Origin: Callaeas wilsoni
Lineage: Eukaryota; Chordata; Aves; Passeriformes; Callaeidae
Length of the DNA: 64,000 nucleotides
Assembly: GCA_013398955.1 (NCBI GenBank)
Contig: VWPU01013673.1
Span: 40,007 to 104,006, forward strand
Reading direction: 5' to 3'
This document shows positions 47,245-60,099 of the stretch, in pieces (position 1 is the stretch's first letter; each line of letters begins with the position of its first letter). The notes under the pieces are model-generated. The model saw nothing but the letters and a program-made list of their open reading frames with translations, had not been told where the DNA came from and ran no database searches. The translations under genes were made by a program, and so were the position numbers.

Positions 47245-48397
47245 TTAAAAGCTGCTTGTTTGCCTTTAGCTGGACTTCCCACACCGTTACCCAACCCCTG
47301 ACTGCAGACTTGGATAAAAGCACCACTTCATTCCAGACTCTCTCACACTATTTATGGCGACTGTTACGTCTGTGAGCCTGCAGGTATATGTGGGAAGGAT
47401 GGCCTCCAGATTAAGTCCCTGGAGATGTGGGTTCTTTCTCTGGCCTTCAGAGGCTGTCTTCATAGTCCTTTGAGCTCATTTGCCCTGACACTGCCTCAGT
47501 TTCCCAACATTAGAATGAAACTCATTCTATGTATATTTAAATAAGCAATTTTATGGACCAGTAATGTTTGGTATACTAGCAGTTGTAAAAAACAGTGTCT
47601 GTGGCTAGAAATGCCATATAGCAGAGACTGAACTAGGGTATCTTCCTTGCAGTACAAATGAACAAAATTTATAAAACCTGTGGTGGGACACTTTTTTTTT
47701 ACAAGTGAAATTGCATTTGTGTTTCATTATTGTCATCACAAAGGTAATAACGAGCAAAAATGTTTGTTTCTGCGTTGCTAAATCTTCAGGACAATTTTGC
47801 AAGATAAGAGTGAAATCACAGCACTTTAAGCAGAGGCAAAGACCATGAATATGCAAAAAGTGTGTCTATCAAGCATGAAGTCTGGTATTCAGGAGTGTGA
47901 CAGACCAATGACAACTCTGGTATGCTCATTGTAGAAGTTGTATGAAATAGCTTCAAGAAAGGAAACTGATGATGAAGGTGAAAACATTTTTAGAAAGGTG
48001 TCCCAATGATGGCAAATGGAATGCTTGAAATTTTTTACGCAAATTACATATGGAAAATATGTTCAGGGAAAGCTCAGCTATACCCTAGCTTTCAATTTAC
48101 TGTGGTATAAATGAAGAAACTGCTCTACTTTTTCTACCAGGGAAAAGATCAATGACTCTTTTTCCTTTCTCCTCTTTAATTAACTTCACACTAGAGCTTC
48201 AGATGATATTTATATGTAGGAAAAATGCTCTTTGTCTTTCCATCTGGCACTAGAAGTGTTAGCAGAAGGTGTAATCTATCTGTTTTCATGGGGGCTTAGT
48301 TGTATCGCTGGAGGGGAAAAATGGGCACTGGACAGGACTTCATGATGTGAAGGCAACTCCCCTCTTTAGTGCAATGACATCTTCAAATAACACTTAC
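47245..48397. other. non-coding stretch, presumed intron
   Basis: AT-rich single-copy sequence with no supported feature. Confidence 0.4.
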
Positions 48398-48499
48398 CTA
48401 AATGGTTACACTGTGAATCTTGCTTGTCCAGTCTGTCCTCTGGGATATCAAGTGGCTGAACACATTCTGTTGACATAATTGAAACAGGCTTTTCTACTC
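48398..48499 (-). CDS. coding exon, phase 1-1, 102 bp
   Basis: On the minus strand an acceptor (GTGTAGTATCTTCATAG) ends at 48,500 and a strong donor (TTAG/GTAAGTGT) follows 48,398. The 102 bases are open in phase 1 on both sides and encode about 34 residues, with [20 protein letters not shown] followed by [13 protein letters not shown]. The upstream T-run on the minus strand is unusually long (two runs of about 12). It shares orientation and phase with the duplicated exons 5.7 and 7.3 kb downstream and may belong to the same transcript. I see no sequence similarity to them. The gene is unrecognised. Confidence 0.5.
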
Positions 48500-51400
48500 C
48501 TATGAAGATACTACACCACATTAAAAAAAAAAAATTAAAAAAAAAAAAAGTCAGCAGCATGACATAAAACAGACATATTGGTGTTACCTAAAAAGTGATG
48601 AGGAGTTCTTGTCTTCTAGCAGTCTGCTGACCTGAATTTTAACTCACACATGCTGCGATGCGTTTATTCACTGCCTTGGTTACACACACAGTAAACTATT
48701 TCTCCACATACCTTGCTGTAAGCAACCCACAATAGCATGGATTGGCTCTACAGAAAAATCCTGACCTTGAGCATAGAGAAAGTGCTATCTCATACACAAA
48801 GTAAATGCTAAGGAATAGGATGTTTTGTTCTGGTTTTCTTCTCCATTTTTTCTCAACTGTAAATTAAGGATCATATTTGGTGTTTATTATATAAACCAAC
48901 TTTCATTATGAATTCTGTTGACTTAGTCTTATAAGTTCAGCTCCACTAAGAGACCTTGCATACCCCAGAAGAACCAGGTGTAAAGTGCTGCCTCAGAAAG
49001 ATGGCCAGTGCCCATAGACTCCAAAGCCATAATGAAGTAAACTTACTCATCAGTTTGGTAAGAGCATGGGAACCCATCTCACACAGCTATTAAAGTGTCC
49101 ATGCTCCAGTGTACAATGTGTGAACCTGTGAGTGCTGTTACATCCTGTCACCATGGATTACACACAGAGCTCTCCTTGAAAGGAAAGTTGTTGTATGTGA
49201 GCATTGTAATGGTGCTTTCCCAAACCACTAAAATCAATTCCTGCCACTAAGGAAACAGATTGTCTAGTAATGTTTTACCTGGGAAAGTAGCCTGCTATGG
49301 GAGCTCTATGAAGTCATTAATACTGCTTTAAAAATTGAAGCATGTTCTCAGACTTTCATGCATTAAGATGCAACACTTGTCCTAGCAGCCTTCACATGAG
49401 CACAGTTTGCACTCTTTGCTGCCATCAGTCACCTTGGTAGGAAATGCTTGCTATTCATGTGATGAAGTAAAGTGGCTTTTTCTTGCACTCTGTTATGTCT
49501 CTTGACATAATGATCCATATTCATCCTGTGTGCATCTGTAATGGTTACATTGGAGGCTTAATTCACACACAGTAGTAGAAGATACTTCCTGAGAAGCTAT
49601 AGATTTTCCTATATGATTTAGGATTCAATTGTCATTTATCCAGAGACTTTAGTACAGTGCAGCTAGGCTGTACGACCCTCTGAAGAGATATGTGCCTAAA
49701 TGAGTCACCTCAAGTCTCTTATTTCTAGGAAAAGAGAGAGCTGATGGAGACACCTGAAATGCTTTCCTAAGAGTTGAGGCAAATTCTAGCTTTGTCTATA
49801 GTTTTGCGTTGCTCCTTGTTAAAACTTTTGGCAAGAGATTGGATTGGCTCTACTTACAGACAGAGGAGGACAATGAATGATAAAAAAGTGAAAAGTGCAG
49901 GTATTACTAAAAGCTACTTCAGCCTCATGTGAATGAAGTCTCATGCTGAATCACTGTCATATAACAGCATGACTCCTTTGGGCATACATACTTGTAAGAC
50001 ATGGTGATTCAGATGAAAAATATCTGAACTTTTCACTTTCTGGATATCAGCTTTGGATTTTTAGATAGCTTAAAGCACATACTAAAAATTTTTTCAAAAT
50101 TCTCAGTTGCTGTATCTGCTTGATTAAAGTGCCCAAATAAAGCTATCCTATCACTCACTAACATAGTCCTGAAACACACAAATACTTGCAAGTAATATGA
50201 TTACTTTCTTTGCTTAAGTTTTTGGTTTCCGTAACAAAATTCACCAATGCAAGCTGTTCCAGACTTCAATTAGGTAAAAATATTTTGCTAGAGACAGATA
50301 AAGAAACCTGTTTTGGTTTACTATTTTAATGCGCAGTTGGCTTAATGTAGATGTTTGTTGCAAGTAATCAGCCTAGAATTTAGGGAATACTCAGTACAGC
50401 TACTCTCACATATTTATAAGATGATGTAAATCTTTCAAGGCCATCTGATAATGTGACATTTAAACTAACTTAGAATGAAATCTCATGAGAAAACCTACCT
50501 TGTAAGATAGAAAATGAAAGCGTTGAGAACAAAACTAAAGGGCTGGACTTTTTTTTTCATTTGATCTTGAATTAGGCATGGAAATGGCTTGGGGGGAAAA
50601 TCTCAATTTCTTGTCTTCTCTTAGGGTTTGAAGGGTTGTAGGGGCTATGCGACTACATGGGTATTAGCTACCGATGGATAGTTGAAGGGACAATGCAGTT
50701 CTTAAATGAGTACCCATAGGTGATCATTTTTACCTATAAGATGGAGAAATGAAGTTCTGATATGCAAATCTTTTATAAAAGTTTACAGGGGTTCTGTGAG
50801 CATCAGTGTCAATACTCCTCACCATTGTACATTAAGGCTCATGATTTCTTTGTATTTTATTTGAATACTTAGAATTTCTGAGCTGGCCCTTTATAAGGCA
50901 TCCACAACCTGTATCTCTGAAGGTTTCAGTAGACCATGTGGTGCATGTGGTATTGTATGTGGATTTTTTTTTCTTGTTCAGGAGAGTGTTTTGTTTCTAT
51001 AGCTGACAAAATTCTGAAAAAATTGCTAATTTCCAGGGCATGCATAATTATTAAACAAACCACTGGCATGTCGACAAGGATGCTACATAAATAAAAGTAC
51101 TTTCGAGAGCGTCCTTGTTGGGTGACAGCAGTCAATCTGAATTTAATAAGTTCATTTTGATAGTTGGTAATAATGTTTGTCACAGAAGTGTGTTTGGCCC
51201 TATGTACTTATCTTCTGAAGCCAGAGCAATTCCTAAGAACATAGAGAGAAGCAGAGGCAGAAACAGAGGCAAGGTCCCCCCTGGGGTCGTACAGCATGCA
51301 CACTTGTTTGTCTGCATTCTCATAGGCAGGGTCTGGCCTTGCTGCTGCTGGTGTACTCAATAGTTGGAAATGGAATTAAGTAGGTGTATCTTACTGGCTG

Positions 51401-52410
51401 CTGCCAATGCAGACAAGAGGCAGAGGCTGGACTTCATTAGTTACAGTCCAGCCTGGACAAAAAGCAGCATTTTGCTGCCCCATTACAACTGCTTCCTGGC
51501 AAATCATATGAATAAAGCAAGATTACAGTGGTCAGAGTAGAAAATAGATGTCCTACGAGTAGAAATTCTCAGTGTTGCTGCTCTGCACTCAAACTTTTAA
51601 TTACAAGTTTTACCATATTTTTAACATTAGTGGAGTGACTCCCTCTGGTGTACAGAAGATAGCTTCATGCTAACACAGAGTTTCTTCTTCAGTTATTTAG
51701 GCACTAGGCTGCTCTCTACAGGCAGATTACTCTGATTTTTACTTTTATAAAGCATATTTAAATCTTCTTAGTGAATACTTAGATATTTGAAAGTCTGATC
51801 TGAGTGCCTCCCTCTACCCAAAACTTTTGCTACTAATAATAGTATGGGTGCAAAAGTACCACAGAATTGTCTGGGAGCAGTTTCTTCTCACAGACAGCGT
51901 GCTTCTGGGTGCTATTTCAAAACCCTGGCTGGATGGTAGATTGATTGCCACTACTAGCTTGTAAAATAAACTTGTAAAATAAAAAATAATATTTATTTGT
52001 TTGATTGAAAAAATGTGAGATATGTTTGCACAGGTTCTGGTCACAAAGTTTTTGTCTTTGAAGATCATAAAAAATACAAAGTCTTCCTTAATTTTTTCCT
52101 GGAGGTACAAATTAACCCCTTGCACATGCCAGACTTAGTAGTGAGATAAGAAGCCCTTATACCAGTTCCCACTTTGCTGACTTGCATAAATCTGGTTGTG
52201 AACTGTCCCAGCAGTTAAAGTTAGTGCTTTAGTTTTCTCTAAAACACTCTCCTCCCCATTGCCCTATCCACAAATCCCAGACTCAGTTAGGTCATACCTC
52301 AACTTTCCGCACATGGGATCATCCTCAGCCCATTCCCTACGCAGTGGGGACCCTGTGCTTTCCTGCTCCTCTGCAGAGGTGATAAGGCAACTTGCTGGTG
52401 GTGGCTGCTA
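48500..52410. other. non-coding stretch
   Basis: AT-rich single-copy sequence. Minus-strand open frames of up to 103 codons (51,814-52,125) show no domain and no splice support. The flank at 48,526-48,550 is an A-rich run (the exon's T-tract on the other strand). Confidence 0.4.
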
Positions 52411-52552
52411 AAAAAACCCCAAACAAACAAACAAATCCACACACCTCCCTCAAAAAAACCCCCCAAAACAACAAAAAAACCACCAAAAAACCCAAACTAA
52501 AACAAACAAACAAACAAAAACGCCCCCAAAAAACCCTCCCAAAAAAATCAAG
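52411..52552. repeat. A/C-rich low-complexity tract
   Basis: About 140 bases contain almost only A and C on the plus strand, with CAAACAAA and AAAACCCC units. A similar shorter tract lies at about 53,868-53,925. The Lys/Pro/Asn frame through it is an artefact. Confidence 0.85.
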
Positions 52553-54760
52553 AAGCCAACCAGCTGGGAGGAAAACATGTGCCTGAAGTACTTACTGAGC
52601 CGTGTGAGTGCAGTTTGTTGTTGGGGCTCACCAGAAGATATTTCTGGACTGGCACTTCAGCTGATGCTCTTGCCTGTCTTATCTAGAGATAAGTGGGAGC
52701 CGTCACTGTGGCAATGCTGCACTCAGGCGTCCTCCTGTAGGCTAGGGAACAGCACCACCACTCCCTGCCCCACCAGCAGATTCTAGTCCTGTTTCCTTCC
52801 TCTTCCACAAGTTACAGAGGCCGAAGGAGAGGCAACAAGATGTGGGGGAGACTGGCAGTGCCTCAAGGCTGAGGCATCATTCCTGCCAGATGACCAACAG
52901 CCACAGATGCTGATGCTCTCAAAGAAGCAAGGGAGGATATGAAAGCTTTGGCACAGAGAGCCAAAAGCTGAGCTGCAGCTGCTGTGTCTAGAGCTGCAAA
53001 GAAAATCACAAGGGGAGGGAGTAAGGCTGATGCCGTCAGGGACCCAGGGGAGACTTGAGAATAAAAGTGAAGCAAGAAGGCAGGGAACACATCCAGGAGG
53101 AGCACCATAAGCATAGAAACTGATGGACACTGTCTCCAGCACTGAGGTTCAGTGATGACTGCATTTTTTGTGTGTATATCTAGCCACAACTGGTTATATA
53201 AGCATGGTGTTTATGAGGCCAGGCAGGGAGTCTTCCATGGCTGCCAGTTGTTTGCCAGCAGAGATCAGTCTCTCCTTTTTTAGCCCATGCCTTTGGATGG
53301 AACTGTTATTTTGACTGAGGGAAAGAAATAAAAACATGCCTGACATTGGAAAATCTATGGAAGAAATACTCTGTGGTGGGACTGTGAACTGCCTCTCTCT
53401 TAGTATTCATTTGCAACAAAAATGCCTTTGTCTATAAAAATTGTGATGGCTCACAGTTGCTGTTATCTTCTTTTCTCCCACCCAGTGACTGCAATTCAAA
53501 AGTGCCAAGTGTTCATGGCATAGTTTCTTTCACAAACAGTATATTGTACAGAAAGCCCAAAGGGGCAATGTGCTAATTGCCAGCCCTGCAAACTGTGCTA
53601 CACCCTTGGATCCTTTATGTATCATATGTGGTTCTACAAAATGCCAAGCATGTTAAGTGCTCTAAAGGCACCACTCGAAAGAACTGTGAGCTTTCTTCAT
53701 CGATGCCTGGGAGAGACAAGTACATTCATTACCTTGCAAAGTGTAAGTCACCTGTGCTTACGTGTCTCAGCAGCTCACCTTTAAAAGCAAGTTCATAAAT
53801 GCTTAAATAATTCCTGAAAAAAATGGAACAGAGGCTCCTAAGAATGAAGATTAATATTTCTAAATTAAAAACAAACAAACAAACAACCCCAAACCTCCAA
53901 ACTCCTCAAACCACACAAACCCCAATCTTACTTTTTATGCATTGCCCACATCCATCATTGTCCAGATCTCTCTGTTGCAGTGAATTTTAAATTAAAAACC
54001 TTCTAATTGTCACTGAAATGTCTCTTCCTTAGAAACACAATTATTTTCTACTTTTCTATGAAGTCAGAAAATCAGAATGAGGTGAATGAAACAAAGTGAT
54101 CAAATCAGAAATCTCTTTTGAAACTCAGCTGAAGATTGCCTTTTTATTGTCCTGATTGAAAAAGTCAGTCAGTCATTTATAGCACTAAAGAAATCCCTGA
54201 GGATGAGAAAATAATTTCCTGTTCTAGCCACCAGATTCCAAGATTGCTTTGGGAATATTACAAGATAGGTTTACTCAAAAGGAAAGCAGCCTATCAGCTA
54301 TCTCAGCAAAATTACACATCCAACCCTGGTCACCTTTTAGATTTGTTAGCTACCATGATGCCATGAAGCATTTAACTGCAGCAGCATCCAGTCCCTACAG
54401 GATGTCTGTCGCATTATCAGTGTGATGGAGGATTTACTTAATTTTAAATATTTACATTTGTTGTCCTGCTTGTAAGAGGGTTGGGACTCCTGCCAGCTTT
54501 CTAATATTTTCTGTTCAGTTATTTCACAAACACAACCTGGAAAATAGTCTGAGTTTGTAATAAATCTGCACTTTAATCCTCTTCACATGTACATGAGTGC
54601 TCCCATTTTGGGAAAAGGAGTTCTTAGAGAACTACTCATGTAATTAAAGATAAGAATATGTCTAAAAGTTTCAAGGCTAGTGCTTTAGAAGACAGAGCAA
54701 TGCAGCTTTGACAGATAAGAAAGTAGGAGAAGATCTAACAAGACATTTGGGTAAGTACAG
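52553..54760. other. non-coding stretch
   Basis: A GC-richer patch at 52,790-53,150 is open on the minus strand for over 100 codons but shows no recognised domain. A minus-strand acceptor/donor pair around 52,594-52,680 frames 29 codons in phase 0, which does not fit the phase-1 exons. No gene is called. Confidence 0.35.
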
Positions 54761-54862
54761 CACATACACATATATATACCCACACACATGCACATATGTA
54801 CATATATACATGCATGTATGTATATATAACTATTACCTTACTATATAACTATTACCTTACTA
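54761..54862. repeat. alternating purine-pyrimidine tract plus 19-bp tandem duplication
   Basis: From 54,761 the sequence alternates CACATA, TATATA and ACATGCATG-type words. At its right end TATAACTATTACCTTACTA is present twice in tandem (about 54,825-54,862). Confidence 0.85.
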
Positions 54863-55310
54863 TGCATTTGTTATTGGTCATGGATGTGGAACAGAGCATC
54901 TGATGCTGCCTGCAGAGACTAGAATGAGTCTGCTGGAAAGGAGAGAACCAAGAACACTAGAGATCACCAGGTAAGTCATATCACAGTACTTTTCCATACA
55001 AAACCCTGTCTCTAAAGAGGTAAAGGTGAGCATGATTATCTGTACCAGGAAGGCCTGTTGCCTTAAAGATGACATAGTTGGCACCTCTGTATGTTCCATA
55101 GGTACTGCAGATGGCTATGAAAATCTTATAAAACTAGTATACTAGTAACTTTGTGTTCAATCCAAGACATATGTACCACTGTGGTTCTGTGGGGCTTTGT
55201 TGCATTAAGTTTACATTAAGGTAAGATTTTACTTTCAACCCTGGCACTACTTTCAGGTGAAATAAAAGGTGCTGATAAGGTGAAAGTGAAGTACTATTTT
55301 ATTTTAACAG

Positions 55311-55403
55311 ATCTTAGGTATCTGAAAACTGTTAATGATTCAGCCTCAAGTCACTTCTCTATGCAGTGGCATGTGGTTACATCCAATATAATACTCACTC
55401 TAG
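55311..55403 (+). CDS. candidate internal coding exon, phase 1-1, 93 bp
   Basis: The acceptor CTATTTTATTTTAACAG ends at 55,310 and the donor CTAG/GTAAGAAA follows 55,403. Both are good. The 93 bases are open in phase 1 at both ends and encode about 31 residues, with LRYLKTVNDSASSHFSMQWH followed by VVTSNIILTL. It lies on the opposite strand from the duplicated exons. The next candidate at 56,413 joins it in phase. No family is recognised, and chance remains possible. Confidence 0.33.
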
Positions 55404-56412
55404 GTAAGAAAACTCAGGGCTCACACTCTCCTAATGTGCTTAAGCCTACCTTCAGCTTGTGCTGTTATTGTGTGTGAAAGTGTACTGTGCAGTACATTGA
55501 GTTTGTTCCAGGTTTATGGTAACTCCTAAGCTGCTGCATGCATGTTCATGCCCAAAGTAAATTTATATGTGGAAAATTAGGAAATTGTACCTTGTAAGGA
55601 ACAATTTATTAATTTAGTCCCTTTTTAAATGTTCTCATAGGTATAAAACAGACTACTGCTGATGAAAAAATTTACTTTGCAGCCACAACAGTTTGATCAA
55701 TAGGTCAATGGGCTGTGCTGGATTTTTAATCAGATTGCCTGCTGTACAGTCAACACTTGTCTTTGGTAGTTTCCCTTTAAGTTGTGGAGATTAAAAGTGC
55801 AGAAGATCAAAACCTGCATTCAATGCACCTCACTTTTCAGGCTTACTATTATAAACATCTACATTTCCCTCTATATGTAATTGTATAATTGTATATTCAT
55901 ATAGGGACATCAGTTGCATTTATCACAGACACAAACATAAAGATATATCACATTTTTGAAAAAGAAGGCTTGATGAACATCATTGCCACATCCTGAAAAC
56001 CAGTATATTTGTCCCAGGTCCAAGAGGGAAATCATTTGTGTTTATTGTACTGCTGAGTAAAGCCTTTAAGGCTGTAACACTCTAAGGCTCAGAGGAGTCT
56101 GGGGTTTGTATCTACCCTGAGGGATGACTCTCATGCAAATGTCTTTCCTGCTGCCCCTACAAAGGTTAGGGGCACTACAAAGGAAACTTAAAAGTCTGGA
56201 AGACAACAGCCCCATTTAGAGTGGCAAAGGAAATTTCTATGTCAAGAATCAGGGTCATGCCCAGATTCTCTCTGCAAAGCCAAGGAGAAAAAACGATCAC
56301 ACTAAGTTGACATGAAAATTATCGTAGGTTAACCTATGCTTTACATTAAGATAAAAATTTTAACGTTTTCTGATGTATCTAGTTTATAACAAAGTCTTCC
56401 TTCTTATTTCAG

Positions 56413-56445
56413 GAGAAGTAACCCAGGAGAAATGGGAAGAAAAAG
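56413..56445 (+). CDS. candidate micro-exon, phase 1-1, 33 bp
   Basis: The strong acceptor CTTCCTTCTTATTTCAG ends at 56,412, and AAAG/GTATGG gives a moderate donor after 56,445. In phase 1 it encodes EVTQEKWEEK between split glycine codons, and it is phase-compatible with the exon at 55,311-55,403. It is very short, so it is weak evidence alone. Confidence 0.25.
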
Positions 56446-59400
56446 GTATGGCTTTTCATGAGGGAGAAAGATTTTCAAGTTTGGTGCTTGTAAAGCTTCC
56501 AGCGCACAGTTTTCATTAATCTTTATGTCAGAGGGCTTTGGGAGAGTTAATTTTAGGGAAAGACAGATGTAAAATCCAGCAAATGGCAGATGGTAGTGAA
56601 AAACTATATTCCAGGGAGGCTTAGGACGGAGCAGTAGCAGATGACCTCTGACCCATGTAATTTGTGCTTCTCCTTATATCCATCACTCTTAAGCATCATG
56701 GAGCAAGGTGAGAGCTGGGATGAAGTTAAAGCTGGCCTTTACCTCCTAGAGAAATCTCTCTCCCTCCCTTTCCAGGGGCATTAGATATGTAGAATTGCTC
56801 CTTTTCCTGGTGTTGCTGTTTCTCACATTAAGTGCTTGCTCTGGTTAATTATGTCCTGAACCAGTGTCTTCCTGTGTATGGATATAAAGGAGTTTTCCTA
56901 CTAAAACACTGTGTACTTGTCAAGATTACATAAGTTCCAACTCAACATTCAAGGATCTTTTTAAATAGCATCACAGTCCTCCTGCACTTGGAGCTTAAAA
57001 TATTAGACAGTTTCTAAAACACTGCTGTGTTCACCCCTTTTTTTAACACCCTCCACACAGTCTGCTTTATTTTATTAGACTGAGAACCTGGAAAGAAAAC
57101 AACTTTTCTGACTGCAAATTACACATATGAGTGTGAGAAACGTCAGTGCCTATAATATTTACCTATCTCTCAGATTAGAGACAGAAACTCATTGGTAAAC
57201 TTGGGCTGTCCCTCAGACTTTTTGTGCCTTGCAGCAGGATGGCAAGAGTTGTAGATGTCTGACACAGTCTATGAACGTCTCTGGCAAAGAATATTTCTGC
57301 ATGTGTTACCCAATAAAAAATTTATTAAAAGAGGAATAAACTAGATTTGATTGAAACCACACCAAAAGTCTATCAACACAGGACATGAAACAAAGAAGCA
57401 AGGAGCAGAGTGATCCACATAAGAGGGTTTTCAAAGAAACTCAGGGAAGATGAATACTGCTTCCCCTCAACTTCCCTGAGTTTCCAGCTTACTGCAAGCA
57501 TCTTGAAAAATCCTTACTCACTCTCTGTTCTTCACATTACAGCAGCACCACAAACATTTTGGTAGTTACTGCCTTGCCATGCAATGAGACTGCATTGCTG
57601 TGGTGACAAACTTCCAGTTTGTGGGTGACTCAGGTCTTGAGAAGGATATATGGCTGACTTGTTCAGCATTGCCCAGTCAGTGGCAAGCTGTAAGCTGCAT
57701 CTTCGCATTTTTCAGCACTTCCCCTCTGTAGGAAGAGACAAGAGCATACCTTTCCATCCCCTGAGGTGTTTGGTTTTTTCCTTCCAGCTTGAGAAAAAGA
57801 CTTATGGTCTGAAAAATTCAGTAAATGAAAACCTGTAATAGTTTAATTGTTGCTGGCTAGAGAATATAGAGGATGAGATTTAAAGAGAGGCAGTCTTCTA
57901 CATGTCATGGCCTTGTTACTTCATTCTGGGTATCATCATGGACTACTGTAAGTCCTCACCTGGTCAACTGGCTGGCCAATTGGAGCCATGATAGCCATCA
58001 TGTAGTCTTGATTTCTGAGGAGAGTAGCTCCTCAGAAAGCTATGCAAAGAGCTGAGGGGGAAACAAGGGGATATTGCAACCCGTGCTGGATCCTGAGAAA
58101 TCTTAGCTAGCCCAGAGGACAGCACTGGTGATGCAGCAGTGGTGACAGTCATGCAGGGCTTTTCCCATTGTCTTCATTCTGCATCTCTAGGCTTTCAACC
58201 TGATGCTCCAGCCCATACAGCAAAATTGAGGGAAGGAGGAAGGAAATGTGCTAGTGGTCCTTTCTTGGTGCTTATTGCTAAGCAGATTACTGCCTGCTAT
58301 TCAGAGCAGGGCAGTGTCCTCTGTCTGAGACCATGTCTTCCATTACAGGTGATGGTACAAAGTAGATAATGCAAAGTATTTCTAAAGGAGAGAAGAACCC
58401 CCTCCACTGGGTGGAATTTGAAAAGCGCCTAATTTCACTGCCTGCATTTCAAGCTTGCAATTGCAATAGCAAAAAGCTGTATTAGTCTTTTGCATTTTAT
58501 CAGTTTTTTCTATAGTTTCAATGGAACTGAGCCCACTGCAGGTTTGGCAGCAAGCTATTGAGCCCAGCATGGGTACATTACATTTCAGTCATTTGAGACA
58601 TACAGGCTCTGCTTCACGTGTGATTTGTGTAAATACTTGCACAAATTCCTTATCTGCAGAAGCTTGCTCCTAGGAAGTTGTTAAGCTCATTAAAAGAGCA
58701 GACAGAAAATTGTGCTCCTATAATTTCCATTTATTATAGAGTGCACAACATACTAAATCTACTGCAGTTTAAGACAAAACTTCTACTGGCTTAATAGGGC
58801 CAAGATGTCACAAAGTTAATTCCCTAACACAGCATAAAATCTGAAAACTGTCCTGGAATTCTGACTTCAATGGAGTCTAGACCTCAGGAAATTAAATTCT
58901 CAGTTGGTTCAGAAAGGCAAATTTTGTATCTTACCAGAAAGATGTTCCTAATGACACAGTGGTTGGAATAAGAAACATTGCCATGAAACACAGAAAACAG
59001 GCTTGATTAACCAGCTAATGTGACCCTTTTTCTGTTGTGCACATAGAGTTTGGACATCAGCAGCATAAACTGGGTAACTTTTCTTTCTCTAAAGGCAGTC
59101 ACATACATTTTCAACTTCAGCAGTTCTATTCTGACACACAGGGCATTGAGGAAGTGTTTTTTCTGAAGTAGTATCATAGTGAAAAGTGACCATTTGGGTT
59201 ATGTGGAGAGAAAATGCCCAGGTAATGTCAGAGAGGGGAATGTTTGTGAAGCTGATATGCAGCTATTGGTATCTATTTCAGTCACATTAATAAAGACTGC
59301 TTCAATTCAAGCAGTGCCCAACCATAAAGCACCTCTTTGCCTGTTGTTTAATTAAATGCTTGTTCTTTGGCTAGGTTATTTGAATACCTAATCAATGATG

Positions 59401-59572
59401 AAACAGCAGGGCAATAACTGCTAGTATCAGGAAATTTTGAAGAGGCAGATGAGAGCTGCCTCTCTTTTTTAATGGTCCACTGAGACCACAAAGGACTTAT
59501 TTTTCTTTGCCAAAGCAGGAAAATTATTAACATAAAACATGAAAGAAAAGGCAGACAGATCTTTCAACAAGT
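56446..59572. other. non-coding stretch
   Basis: Single-copy sequence. A strong plus-strand acceptor (GGTTTTTTCCTTCCAG) at 57,787 is followed by an open stretch to a stop at about 57,838, but only in phase 0, which does not follow from the phase-1 candidates upstream. No other feature. Confidence 0.4.
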
Positions 59573-60099
59573 TTGTTTTGAAAGCAAGTTCTTTATCAAA
59601 AATTTGGTAAAATCAAAACCTCCTTAACACCAATGTAGCATTAAGAAGCAGGCATTCTTTATTTGGCCAGATGAACAGGGGGATAGCTCCTCCCAAAAGC
59701 CATGCATGCTGGGTACAGGAAAATTTCTGTTTATATACTGTATTTTGCATACATATTCATTGATAATAATTTCCCCAGAATCATTAACATATTTCCTCTC
59801 CTTTTTATGCATGCATTCTTCTGTTCTGGGGGTCTCTCTGGTGATCCCTGGTGGCCATAGACTCCAATGTTCCAGGTGACCTGGCTCTGTTGGCAGGACA
59901 CTGAGGCTAGTGAACTTACAGCTCTTCTTACACAATGGGCGTTGTACAGTTTCCATAGGCCAGTAGTTTTGGAAAAAAAGCATTGTGTTAACTCACTAGG
60001 TGTAGGCCATTTATCATCTTGTAACAAGTTGAACTGAACCCTCTTTTCACTACATAAAGACTTATTCATCAAAGTTATAATGCCTGTTAAAACCAAACA
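59573..60099 (-). mobile_element. LTR, class II (ERVK)-like, boundaries approximate
   Basis: On the minus strand it starts TGTTTGGTTTTAACAGGC at 60,099. A TATA box (CAGTATATAAACAG) lies near 59,735, and AATAAAGAATGCCTGC near 59,655 is followed by ACATTGGTGTTAAGG. That polyadenylation region resembles avian class II ERV LTRs, as I recall them. The 3' end is set near 59,573 by similarity of layout. No clear six-base duplication was found. Two overlapping frames of 119 and 130 codons across it are by-products. Confidence 0.6.

Noticed and set aside
52594..52680. Minus-strand stretch of 29 codons between AG and GTAAGT
   Set aside because: It is open only in phase 0, with a weak acceptor tract, unlike the phase-1 exons of this strand.
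54914..54968. Possible first coding exon with ATG and a good donor CACCAG/GTAAGTCA
   Set aside because: The frame from the ATG leaves in phase 2, which does not join the phase-1 candidate at 55,311, and no promoter evidence was seen.
57788..57841. Plus-strand terminal exon after a strong acceptor
   Set aside because: It is open only in phase 0 and does not follow in frame from the upstream candidates.
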